Below, piece by piece: positions 16,245 through 23,094 of a stretch of DNA of 25,413 bases; the stretch's first letter is position 1; each line of letters begins with the position of its first letter. The notes beneath the pieces were generated by a model, which was given only the letters and a program-made list of their open reading frames with translations, searched no databases and had not been told where the DNA came from. Where the stretch lies: the NCBI GenBank assembly GCA_938049795.1, contig CALLCD010000227.1, forward strand, positions 1 through 25,413, in the 5' to 3' direction. The position numbers were made by a program, and so were the translations under genes. The stretch comes from an uncultured Hyphomonadaceae bacterium (GTDB lineage Bacteria; Pseudomonadota; Alphaproteobacteria; Caulobacterales; Hyphomonadaceae).

Positions 16245-16630
16245 TCACGGCCCATTTCGGCCGGAACAAGCCCGCGTTGCAACCGGCTGACGCTCTCGCT
16301 TTCGGGTTTGAAAAAGGCGCGCAAATACTCAAGGCTTGTCTCTGGCGAGACGCGGGTTCCGCACATGAAAATGTCGATGGCGGCATAATCATGCTCTGGC
16401 CATGTGTGGATCGAGATATGCGATTCGGCCAGAATGACGACGCCCGTGACCCCCTGCCCCTCGCCAAAATCATGGATGTTTTCGTCGAGCACCACCGCGC
16501 CCGCGAGCTCGGCCGCCTCGCGCAAAACGGTCTGCACAGGCGCTGTATCCATCAAATTCTGCGCGCCGAAGAACTCTATTATATAGTGCACTCCCAAAGC
16601 GCTCTGCGGCGCAACCCTCGCATCAAACAT
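16241..16630 (-). CDS. speD: S-adenosylmethionine decarboxylase proenzyme
   Basis: 129 residues from the ATG at 16630, which follows AGGGA by about 6 bases. The GTG at 16642 would place the ribosome-binding site inside the gene. The short prokaryotic-type sequence keeps the self-cleavage site: Glu69-Ser70 in AESHISIHTWPEH, where Ser70 becomes the pyruvoyl cofactor, together with His75 and Cys90 (IFMCGT), the residues needed for processing and proton donation. The product, decarboxylated AdoMet, is the aminopropyl donor for spermidine synthesis. The SpeE-like membrane protein three genes downstream is the obvious user. Its stop overlaps the next gene's start. Confidence 0.94.
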   Translation of the reverse strand: MFDARVAPQSALGVHYIIEFFGAQNLMDTAPVQTVLREAAELAGAVVLDENIHDFGEGQGVTGVVILAESHISIHTWPEHDYAAIDIFMCGTRVSPETSLEYLRAFFKPESESVSRLQRGLVPAEMGRD

Positions 16631-16702
16631 AGCTTCCCTCACACGGCCTGTCTCAAAAGCTAGGCAAGACTAGTGCACGAAGTGTTAACCCGTTCAATCC
16701 CT

Positions 16703-16734
16703 GCGGTGGGTAAAGGGCCGCGCGGCGGGTAAAG
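16703..16734. repeat. Paired 13-bp direct repeat upstream of speD
   Basis: GCGGTGGGTAAAG at 16703–16715 and GCGGCGGGTAAAG at 16722–16734 differ at one base and are spaced by 19 bases, close to two helix turns. They lie between the divergent speD cluster and the small membrane-protein gene, about 75–105 bases upstream of speD. The position suggests a regulator site for one of the two. Confidence 0.55.
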
Positions 16735-16755
16735 TGTCGGGGCCTGACAAGCACA

Positions 16756-16803
16756 CTTGACATGACAAATACACTTGTCTTATTGTCAAGCTTAATTGAC
16801 AAT
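16756..16803 (+). promoter_or_regulatory. Promoter with overlapping TTGACA/TGTCAA operator array
   Basis: TTGACA (16757–16762) and TATTGT (16781–16786) form a sigma70-type promoter with an 18-base spacer. CTTGACA (16756–16762) and TGTCAAG (16784–16790) are a perfect inverted repeat that covers both boxes. GACAA and TTGTC (16764–16768, 16775–16779) nest inside it. ATTGACAAT (16795–16803) and TGACAA (16745–16750) add further half-sites. Such overlap suggests repression, most simply by the XRE regulator encoded second in the operon. Confidence 0.6.
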
Positions 16804-16813
16804 GGAGATGATT

Positions 16814-17245
16814 GTGGAAGACGAAAAAATTGATCTCAAATGGGGGCTGTTCGTCCTTCAGTTTGGAGCGATCCTGCTCGCGACAATGCTTCTGATAGTC
16901 GGCGAAAAGATGATCTACACGGGGTCATATGGGTCGCCTGTTCTCGGTGTCGGGCTCATTGCGGCGGGTCTGGGGCAATTGTGGTTCACGTTCCGGCCCG
17001 TCAAAAGCGGACAAGACGATTTCGAGCGCAGGTTGCAGATCTATTCGATTGCCTGTTCAGGCGCAGGCACTGTGATCTATGCTCTGGTCTGGCACGTCTT
17101 GATCGGCCTCGATATTGACTTCATTGGGAATGAGCCGGTGAAGGTCATCGGGCTTCCCACCATCATGGCATCAAGTAAGCTTTTTGGTGAGCAAGGCGTT
17201 CGGCTCCACTACGCCCAGAACAGCACCGCCACGCCGCCGCTGTGA
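16814..17245 (+). CDS. Small membrane protein paired with an XRE regulator
   Basis: 143 residues if translation starts at the GTG at 16814, which has GGAG exactly 6 bases upstream. ATG codons at 16802 and 16808 in the same frame are alternatives with poor spacing. Three helices are visible (about 10–30, 42–60, 76–98). Between the second and third lies SGQDDFERRLQIYSIA, which resembles the acidic-basic segment of DUF2178-like proteins that commonly travel with small XRE regulators. The last 40 residues are polar, and the usual final helix seems missing. The function is unknown. Membrane stress or antimicrobial response is a guess from similar pairs. Confidence 0.75.
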   Translation: MEDEKIDLKWGLFVLQFGAILLATMLLIVGEKMIYTGSYGSPVLGVGLIAAGLGQLWFTFRPVKSGQDDFERRLQIYSIACSGAGTVIYALVWHVLIGLDIDFIGNEPVKVIGLPTIMASSKLFGEQGVRLHYAQNSTATPPL

Positions 17246-17284
17246 TTGCAGGCAAAGAGACATGAGAAAGATCCGTATACGGCT

Positions 17285-17494
17285 ATGAAAAACCGCATCA
17301 AGATCTTGCGCGCCGAATATGGCTGGAGCCAGGCGAGGCTCGCCGAATTGCTTGGCGTGTCGCGGCAATCGGTCAATGCGGTGGAGACGGGCAAGTTTGA
17401 CCCCTCCTTGCCGCTCGCTTTCGCGATTGCGCGGCTGTTTGGCAAGCCGATTGAGGAGATCTTTATTGATGAGGCGGGCGGGACGGCCGATTAA
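17285..17494 (+). CDS. Small XRE-family HTH transcriptional regulator
   Basis: 69 residues from the ATG at 17285. The protein is nearly all helix-turn-helix: MKNRIKILRAEYGWSQARLAELLGVSRQSVNAVETGKFDPSLPLAFAIA, with the recognition helix around SRQSVNAVE and the end FGKPIEEIFIDE typical of YozG-type regulators. It follows the membrane-protein gene and probably represses their shared promoter, which carries repeated TTGACA/TGTCAA half-sites. No clear Shine-Dalgarno precedes the start. An eight-codon frame (ATG at 17262) ends in the TGA that overlaps this ATG, and a perfect 10-bp palindrome CCGTATACGG (17273–17282) precedes it. Its TAA overlaps the convergent qor stop. Confidence 0.9.
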   Translation: MKNRIKILRAEYGWSQARLAELLGVSRQSVNAVETGKFDPSLPLAFAIARLFGKPIEEIFIDEAGGTAD

Positions 17495-18462
17495 GGCATC
17501 AGCACCGTCGCTCCGACCGTGGCGCGGGATTCGAGGGCGTGGTGGGCGGCGGCGGCGTCCGACAGGGCGAAGCGTTGGCCGATTTGGGCTTTGATTGTGC
17601 CGGTGGCAAGCGCGCCGAACAGGGCGGCGCTGCCCGCTTTCATGCGCTCGGGGGAATTGAAATAGTTGAACAGAGTTGGCCGCGTCATATAGAGCGAGCC
17701 GCCTTGGGCGAGGCGCGTGGGCGCGATGGGGTCGGCGGGGCCGGACGCGTTGCCATAGGAGACAAACAGGCCGCGTTCGCGCAAGGAGGAGAGCGACGCC
17801 TCCGCGCTGGTTTTGCCGACGCTGTCATAGGCGACATCGGCCCCCTGCCCGCCCGTAATCTCGCGCACACGGGCGGGGATATCTTCGCTAGCGAGCAGAA
17901 CATGCGCTGCGCCGTTTTGCCGTATACGGTCCACCTTCGCTTCCGTGCCGGTGATCGCAATGACATTGACGCCCAGGCTGCGCGCCCACGGCACAAGCAA
18001 GGAGCCGACCCCGCCCGCCGCGGCCCAGACCAGCGCCGTCTGCCCCGGGGCCGCGCGGTGGACCTCGAACAGAAGCATCCAGCAAGTCAGTCCCTTAAGA
18101 AGCACCGCCGCCGCCGTTTCATCGTCCACTTCGTCGGGGAGCGGCACCAGCGCAGCGCCCGTAACAAGGGTATGGCTGGCATAAGCGCCTGCGCCGAAAT
18201 AGCCAACACGGTCGCCGGTTTTGACATGGCTCACGCCCTCGCCAATGGCCTCGACCACACCGACGCCCTCGCTGCCCAAAGTAAACGGCAGCGGCACGGG
18301 GTAGAGGCCGGAGCGATGATAAGTGTCGATAAAGTTCAGCCCGATCGCCGTGTTACGGACGAGGACTTGCCCCTTGGCGGGCGCCTCCAGCGTAATTTCT
18401 TCCTCGGTCAAAACATCGGGACCGCCGGTCGTGTGGATGCGGATGGCGCGAACTGGTGTCAT
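17491..18462 (-). CDS. qor: NADPH:quinone oxidoreductase, zinc-free MDR family
   Basis: 323 residues from the ATG at 18462, preceded at 5 bases by GGAGGT. The longer open frame upstream is antisense to rnhB and can be ignored. Family features are AIGLNFIDTYHRSGLYP near 40–56, LGSEGVGVVEAIGEGV, VLLKGLTCWMLL, and the NADPH Rossmann motif AAAGGVGSLLVPWA near 145–158. VAYDSVGKTS follows. No structural zinc cysteines are present. It would reduce quinones or enones with NADPH in the cytoplasm. It is divergent from rnhB with only 37 bases between starts. Confidence 0.93.
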   Translation of the reverse strand: MTPVRAIRIHTTGGPDVLTEEEITLEAPAKGQVLVRNTAIGLNFIDTYHRSGLYPVPLPFTLGSEGVGVVEAIGEGVSHVKTGDRVGYFGAGAYASHTLVTGAALVPLPDEVDDETAAAVLLKGLTCWMLLFEVHRAAPGQTALVWAAAGGVGSLLVPWARSLGVNVIAITGTEAKVDRIRQNGAAHVLLASEDIPARVREITGGQGADVAYDSVGKTSAEASLSSLRERGLFVSYGNASGPADPIAPTRLAQGGSLYMTRPTLFNYFNSPERMKAGSAALFGALATGTIKAQIGQRFALSDAAAAHHALESRATVGATVLMP

Positions 18463-18499
18463 CTTGGACCTCCGGTCAGAATCGTGGCTTGGTCGGGAT

Positions 18500-19075
18500 A
18501 TGTCTAAAGCAAAACTGATCTGCGGCATAGATGAAGCCGGACGCGGACCGTGGGCAGGGCCGGTGACGGCAGGCGCGGTGATCCTTGATGCGGGGCGACC
18601 GATTGCGGGGCTGACGGATTCCAAAAAGCTCAGCGAGGCAAAGCGGCTGGAGCTTGAGCCGCAGATCATGGCGCAGAGCTTGGCATGGGGGCTTGGCTGG
18701 GCCACGCCGGAGGAGATTGATACGCTGAACATCCGGCAGGCGAACCATCTGGCGATGCGGCGCGCCGTGGCGGCTTTGGGGCGCGTGCCGGACGCGATTA
18801 TCATTGACGGAAATGATGTGCCCGAGGGTCTGCCCTGCCCTGCGCGCGCGATTGTTAAAGGGGATTTGACCGAGCCCGCGATTTCAGCAGCGTCGATCCT
18901 CGCGAAGACCGCACGCGACCGGCGCATGGCGGAGCTTGATCTGCAGTATCCGGACTATGGCTTTGCCCAGCATAAGGGCTACGGCACGAAAGTCCATGCC
19001 GAAGCACTGACGCGGCTCGGACCGTGCCCGGAACATCGCCAGAGTTTCAAGCCGGTGCGATTGGCCGCACGCTAG
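18500..19075 (+). CDS. rnhB: Ribonuclease HII
   Basis: 191 residues from the ATG at 18500. Upstream codons of the open frame lie inside the divergent qor gene. The catalytic motif GIDEAGRGPWAGPV is at residues 9–22, TDSKKLSE follows near 44, and the C-terminal signature VKGD…AISAASILAKTARDR, with YGFAQHKGYGT, is intact. The enzyme nicks RNA in RNA–DNA hybrids, including single ribonucleotides and primers. The Shine-Dalgarno is weak. The TAG stop shares CTAG with the convergent uridine kinase stop. Confidence 0.95.
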   Translation: MSKAKLICGIDEAGRGPWAGPVTAGAVILDAGRPIAGLTDSKKLSEAKRLELEPQIMAQSLAWGLGWATPEEIDTLNIRQANHLAMRRAVAALGRVPDAIIIDGNDVPEGLPCPARAIVKGDLTEPAISAASILAKTARDRRMAELDLQYPDYGFAQHKGYGTKVHAEALTRLGPCPEHRQSFKPVRLAAR

Positions 19076-19767
19076 ACCACACCCAGCGTCTCAAGCCGGT
19101 CGAGCACGGGCGCGAGCATGCGGGCGACGGCGCGGCCCGTCGGGGCAACATCGCCATAGGCGGGCAAGCCCTCATCCGCGATGACAAGATCGGCTTTGAA
19201 TTTCGACGGGAATGTATGTGCATAATGGGCCGGACGCACGGTGGACATGTATTGCCCCAGCACGCTTTCAATCGGACGCCCGCGCTCGAGCACATCGCGG
19301 CGAATGCGGCGGGCGAGGCGTAAATCGTCGGGCGTATCGACAAAGACGCGCAAGTCGATGAGCCGGTCAGCGGCCGGCAGGGAGAGCGCGTGGATGCCCT
19401 CGAAGATGATGATCTCAGCGGGCGCAAGCGCATCGGTGACGCCGGTCACCGTGTCGTGGCGCTCGAAATCATAGCGCGGCTGGGCGATCGCTTCGCCGCT
19501 TTTGAGGCGGGCAAGATCAGCCACGAGCGCAGCATTGTCCTTGGACGAAGGATCGTCATAATTTATGTCGGTGACGGCAAGGTCTGCGGGGTAATGGGCG
19601 CGGGGCCAGTAATAGGCGTCTTCGAGGAACAGACAGGCTGTGCGCGGGCTAAGTGCTTCTCGCAGCGCATGGGCGAGCGTGGACTTGCCCGAGCCCGAAC
19701 CGCCGGAAATGGCGATGACGAAAGCTGGGCGGGCCGAAGGCTTGGCGGGATCTGGCGACGTGTTCAT
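19072..19767 (-). CDS. udk: Uridine kinase-like P-loop kinase
   Basis: 231 residues. The Walker A motif is ISGGSGSGKST near 20–30. LEDAYYWPR and NYDDPSSKDNAAL correspond to the DDFY and NFDHP elements of uridine/cytidine kinases. QPRYDFERHDT and IIFEGIHAL complete the substrate site and Walker B region. It would phosphorylate uridine or cytidine, but the family also includes phosphoribulokinase-like enzymes, so the substrate is probable rather than proven. There is no clear ribosome-binding site before the ATG at 19767. A terminator sits 42 bases upstream, so it likely has its own start signal. Confidence 0.85.
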   Translation of the reverse strand: MNTSPDPAKPSARPAFVIAISGGSGSGKSTLAHALREALSPRTACLFLEDAYYWPRAHYPADLAVTDINYDDPSSKDNAALVADLARLKSGEAIAQPRYDFERHDTVTGVTDALAPAEIIIFEGIHALSLPAADRLIDLRVFVDTPDDLRLARRIRRDVLERGRPIESVLGQYMSTVRPAHYAHTFPSKFKADLVIADEGLPAYGDVAPTGRAVARMLAPVLDRLETLGVV

Positions 19768-19808
19768 GCGTCAATCCGTGCACATAAGACACCGGGAGCG
19801 CAAGCGGG

Positions 19809-19843
19809 AAAAGACCTCGGACGGATCAATAACCCGCCCGAAG
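19809..19843 (-). terminator. Rho-independent terminator between the small gene and udk
   Basis: On the minus strand CTTCGGGCGG (19843–19834) pairs with CCGTCCGAGG (19824–19815) around a 9-base loop. The stem has ten pairs, two of them G-U. TCTTTT follows. It begins 15 bases after the stop of the 54-residue frame and precedes the udk start, so a transcript must come from upstream on this strand. Confidence 0.65.
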
Positions 19844-19858
19844 CTTGTTTTGCAATAC

Positions 19859-20023
19859 CTAGTGCGTGCTGCGGCGGGCCCAGCGAGCGGCGCGGCGCGT
19901 GATGATGTGGGCGCGTGGTGTGCGGTCGGCCAAAGGCTGTCCGGAGACGGCATTTTCGGATGGCGCGGCTGCGCGGGCAGGAACGATGATGGAACTGTTG
20001 ATCTGGTTGACGATGGTTTTCAT
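19859..20023 (-). CDS. Small basic protein, 54 residues, unknown function
   Basis: I do not recognise this protein. The ATG at 20023 is preceded by AGAAGG about 9 bases upstream and opens a 55-codon frame ending in TAG. The product starts MKTIVNQINSSIIVPARAAA, continues with a polar middle (SGQPLADRTPRAH) and ends in a very basic tail (ITRRAARWARRSTH). Third codon positions are strongly G/C, as in neighbouring genes. A terminator lies 15 bases after the stop, which supports real expression. It occupies the otherwise empty 413-base gap between udk and the aminopeptidase gene. Beyond it and the terminator I see nothing firm in that gap. A nucleic-acid-binding or ribosome-associated role is conceivable from charge alone. 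Confidence 0.6.
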   Translation of the reverse strand: MKTIVNQINSSIIVPARAAAPSENAVSGQPLADRTPRAHIITRRAARWARRSTH

Positions 20024-20180
20024 GGGAGGAAGCCTTCTTTTCTATGCATTTTCTTGTTATTGGAGGCTCATATAGGCCTTTACCTCTGCATTAGAACCGC
20101 CAAAAGGGGAAGCCTATCCATGCATTACCGCATAACTCTTTTTGCTTTCGCCCCCATCGCTGGCGGAGTAATGTGCCGCC

Positions 20181-21998
20181 ATGAAACAGAGCTTTGACAT
20201 TCGTGGCGGCGCCGATATGGGCCGCAAGAACCTCCCCCTTCTCCGCACGCAACTGGCTGCCGAGGGGTTCGATTTTTTCTATCTGCCGCATGAGGACGAA
20301 TATCAGAACGAATATTTGCCAGACAATGCACAGAGGCTGACATGGGCGACGGGCTTTACCGGCTCTGCCGGATGCGCGGTGATCGGGCTGGAAACGGCGG
20401 CGGTTTTCGTGGACGGGCGCTACACGCTGCAAGCGGCCGATCAGCTCGGTGCGGACCTGTTTGACACGTTTGGCTTTCCCGAGCCCGGGCCGTTTGCATG
20501 GCTGGCTGCGGCTGATCTTGCCGGCAAAACGGTGGCCTATGATCCGCAGCTTGTTAGCCCGAATGATCTGGCCGCGCTCGACCACGCCGTCACCCACGCG
20601 GGCGGCACATTGCGCGCAACCGAACCGAACCCGCTCGACACAGCGTGGACCGACCGGCCCGCCGCGCCGATGGCCCTTGTCGCGCCGCAACCGCTCGAAT
20701 TTGTTGGCGTCAGCGCAGCCGACAAACGCGCGCAACTGGCCGAGCAATTGCGCACCGATGGCGCGGACGCAGCAGTGATCACCTCTCCGGCCTCGCTCGC
20801 CTGGGCGTTCAACATTCGCGGCGGCGATGTCATGTGCACGCCGCTGCCGCTCGGGCGCGCTATTCTGCACACGGATGGAACCGCAGACCTGTTCCTTGCC
20901 GAAGCGAAGACCTCGCCTGCCCTGTTGGAGCATTTGGGCAATGGGGTGCGGCTGCATTCAATTGATGCGCTGGAGCGCGAACTTGGCGGGCTTGCGGGCA
21001 AAAAGGTCAGCCTTGATCCGTCTGTCGCCTCGGCCTGGTTTTTCAACACGCTTGACCGTGTGGGGGCGGACATTCTGCGTGCGTCAGATCCATGCGCGCT
21101 GCCCAAAGCTTGCAAGAATGCGGCGGAGCTTGCAGGCACGCGCGCCGCCCACATTCGCGATGGCGCAGCGTTGACGCGGTTCCTCCACTGGCTCGACACG
21201 GACGCCCAATCCGGCGAAGTGACCGAAATTGACGCGGTGATCAAGCTGGAGCAATTTCGCGATGCGACGGGCGAGCTGAACGATCTTTCCTTCGAGACAA
21301 TCTCGGGCGCGGGACCGAACGGCGCGATTGTCCATTATCGCGTTTCGACCGCGACCAATCGCAAGCTCGAACGTGGCGGCCTGTTCCTTGTTGACAGCGG
21401 CGGGCAATATCTCGACGGCACAACGGATGTGACGCGCACAGTTCCGATTGGAACGTCTACGGATGAAATGCGCACGCGCTATACCCAAGTCCTCAAAGGG
21501 CATATCGCGCTTGCGACGGTGCGGTTTCCGGCGGGCACCACAGGGACGCATTTGGATGTGCTGGCGCGGCACGCACTCTGGCAGGCGGGGCTCGACTATG
21601 GCCACGGCACGGGCCACGGCGTCGGGGTTTATCTCGGCGTACATGAAGGGCCGCAACGGATCGCAAAACCGTGGAACGCGATACCGCTCGCGCCGGGCAT
21701 GATCGTCTCGAACGAGCCGGGCTATTACAAGACGGATGCGTTCGGTATACGGATTGAAAATTTGCAATATGTCACGGGACCCGCGCCCATCGCAGGCGGC
21801 GAGATAGACATGCTCGGCTTTGAAAACCTGACATGGGCACCGCTCGCCCGCGCGCTGATTGACACGGCGCTGTTGAACACGGACGAAATTGCGTGGGTCA
21901 ATGCCTATCACGCGCAGACGCTCGCGCACCTGACGGCGGGCCTTGCCGACGCGCCGGACGTTCTGGCGTGGCTGAAGGATGCTTGCGCGCCAATTTGA
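20181..21998 (+). CDS. pepP: Aminopeptidase P family Xaa-Pro aminopeptidase (M24B)
   Basis: 605 residues, the long three-domain form with two N-terminal creatinase-like domains (about 15–310) and a C-terminal pita-bread metallopeptidase domain. Metal ligands are visible: Asp residues in VDSGGQYLDGTTDVTRT, His in GTGHGVGVYLGVHEGP, Glu in SNEPGYY and Glu in GIRIENLQY. It removes an N-terminal residue before proline from peptides in the cytoplasm, using two manganese-type ions. The Shine-Dalgarno (GGAG) is rather far from the ATG at 20181. Met13 at 20217 is an alternative start. The acetyltransferase gene follows after 12 bases. Confidence 0.94.
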   Translation: MKQSFDIRGGADMGRKNLPLLRTQLAAEGFDFFYLPHEDEYQNEYLPDNAQRLTWATGFTGSAGCAVIGLETAAVFVDGRYTLQAADQLGADLFDTFGFPEPGPFAWLAAADLAGKTVAYDPQLVSPNDLAALDHAVTHAGGTLRATEPNPLDTAWTDRPAAPMALVAPQPLEFVGVSAADKRAQLAEQLRTDGADAAVITSPASLAWAFNIRGGDVMCTPLPLGRAILHTDGTADLFLAEAKTSPALLEHLGNGVRLHSIDALERELGGLAGKKVSLDPSVASAWFFNTLDRVGADILRASDPCALPKACKNAAELAGTRAAHIRDGAALTRFLHWLDTDAQSGEVTEIDAVIKLEQFRDATGELNDLSFETISGAGPNGAIVHYRVSTATNRKLERGGLFLVDSGGQYLDGTTDVTRTVPIGTSTDEMRTRYTQVLKGHIALATVRFPAGTTGTHLDVLARHALWQAGLDYGHGTGHGVGVYLGVHEGPQRIAKPWNAIPLAPGMIVSNEPGYYKTDAFGIRIENLQYVTGPAPIAGGEIDMLGFENLTWAPLARALIDTALLNTDEIAWVNAYHAQTLAHLTAGLADAPDVLAWLKDACAPI

Positions 21999-22010
21999 GG
22001 CAAGGGGCGC

Positions 22011-22571
22011 ATGGAACGCGACAGCCATATCCGGATTGCCCGCAAGGCAGACGCGGAAGATGTGGCCGCGATCTATGCGCCAATCGTTCGTGACACAACG
22101 ATCTCTTTTGAGGAAACTCCTCCCTCTGCGGAGGATATGGCGCGCCGTATAGACCGCACACTGCCGACCCATCCGTGGCTTGTCGCCGAACAGAACGGGC
22201 GTGTCTACGGCTATGCATACGCCACAGCACATCGCGACCGCGCGGCCTATCAATGGTCATGCGATGTTAGCATCTATGTCAGCGATAATGCGCGGCGGTC
22301 GGGCGTGGCGCGTGCGCTCTATGACCGCCTGTTTGTCACCCTCGCCAAACAGGGGTTTGCCACAGCCTTTGCCGGCATCACGCTCCCGAATGATGCGAGC
22401 GTCGGATTTCATAGAGCTATGGGATTTGAGCCGGTGGGCACCTATAAGCGCGTGGGTTTCAAGAAGGGAGCATGGCGCGATGTCGGCTGGTGGAGCCGCC
22501 CGCTACAACACATTGACGGCACACCAACCGCTCCGCTATGCTTCGGCGAGAACAGGCACCTCTTCGAGTAG
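22011..22571 (+). CDS. GNAT acetyltransferase, phosphinothricin/methionine-sulfoximine type
   Basis: 186 residues. The order IYAPIVRDTTISFEETPP near 25–42, YGYAYATAHRDRAAYQWSCDVSIYV near 66–90, the acetyl-CoA loop RRSGVARAL and NDASVGFHRAMGFEPVGTYKRVGFKKGAWRDVGWW is the standard series for phosphinothricin/L-amino-acid N-acetyltransferases (Pat/Bar/MddA-like). The likely reaction is acetylation of methionine sulfone, sulfoximine or similar toxic glutamate analogues. AAGGGG sits close before the ATG at 22011. It follows pepP by 12 bases and is probably cotranscribed. The last 20 residues after WWSRPL are not conserved in the family that I know, and may derive from rearranged flanking DNA. Confidence 0.92.
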   Translation: MERDSHIRIARKADAEDVAAIYAPIVRDTTISFEETPPSAEDMARRIDRTLPTHPWLVAEQNGRVYGYAYATAHRDRAAYQWSCDVSIYVSDNARRSGVARALYDRLFVTLAKQGFATAFAGITLPNDASVGFHRAMGFEPVGTYKRVGFKKGAWRDVGWWSRPLQHIDGTPTAPLCFGENRHLFE

Positions 22572-22575
22572 GTCG

Positions 22576-22623
22576 AGCGTCCCCGCGCCCTACCCCACAA
22601 GGGTGAGCCATTCGTCTTCGGTG
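22576..22623 (-). pseudogene. Degenerate duplicate of the ligA 3' end
   Basis: These 48 bases align with 23082–23128, which covers the last codons, stop and downstream flank of ligA. AGCGTCCCC, CCCTACCC, ACAAG and an 18-base block AGCCATTCGTCTTCGGTG are shared, with one single-base gap. Read on the minus strand, the copy still encodes PTEDEWLTLVG followed by TAG, against LTEDEWLELVG and stop in ligA. Homology ends abruptly on both sides. Confidence 0.8.
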
Positions 22624-22695
22624 GGCGGGCGGATGCTGGTTCAGGAATTTGCGAGAGCGCTTCGGGACTGCAAGGAGTTGCGCTATAAGCATTTT

Positions 22696-23082
22696 ATGAG
22701 ACCTGAGACCCCGCGTTTTGCAAGACCTATTCTGGCTGTCTACGTCATATGTCTTGCTATCGGCGCAATAATGCATGGTCTCGATTTTCTGACCTATGGT
22801 TGGCGGCCCTATGCTTGGGGGCCTCCGATATTCGAGATATTCTGGTCAAGCCTTCTGGTTCTGGATATTTCCGTCATTGTACTGCTGGTTTCAGGAAAGC
22901 GACGCTCAGGGCTCTCGCTGGCACTGGCCATCATGGCCGCCGATGTCACGGTCAATGCGTATGCCTATTTTATCCTGCAAATACCCGGCTTTGCTGTTGC
23001 CCTCCTGCTTCAGACGTTGTTTCTGATTTTTATCCTCTGCTCCATAAGCTATGTCTGGCCACGCCAAACGGCCGAGAAATAA
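22696..23082 (+). CDS. Small four-helix membrane protein, unknown function
   Basis: 128 residues if read from the ATG at 22696. Four hydrophobic helices are seen at about 11–28, 45–66, 70–92 and 99–120, with motifs YGWRPYAWGPPIFEIFWSSLL and ADVTVNAYAYF. I cannot assign a family. No Shine-Dalgarno precedes this ATG, but TATAAG at 22684–22689 is a −10-like box only 6 bases before it, so a leaderless transcript is possible. An in-frame ATG at 22633 would add 21 residues and begins just after the duplicated ligA tail. The gene lies exactly between the two ligA-tail copies, which suggests it arrived with the event that duplicated them. Confidence 0.72.
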   Translation: MRPETPRFARPILAVYVICLAIGAIMHGLDFLTYGWRPYAWGPPIFEIFWSSLLVLDISVIVLLVSGKRRSGLSLALAIMAADVTVNAYAYFILQIPGFAVALLLQTLFLIFILCSISYVWPRQTAEK

Positions 23083-23094
23083 GCGTCCCCTCCC

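Noticed and set aside
18463..18927. N-terminal extension of the quinone oxidoreductase frame by 155 residues.
   Set aside because: This part is antisense to rnhB, and GGAGGT directly precedes the internal ATG at 18462.
19986..20075. A 29-residue plus-strand frame (MMELLIWLTMVFMGGSLLFYAFSCYWRLI) that looks like a one-helix membrane microprotein with AGGA upstream.
   Set aside because: It is antisense to the start of the minus-strand 54-codon frame, which has better codon bias, a ribosome-binding site and a terminator. No plus-strand terminator or promoter is evident.
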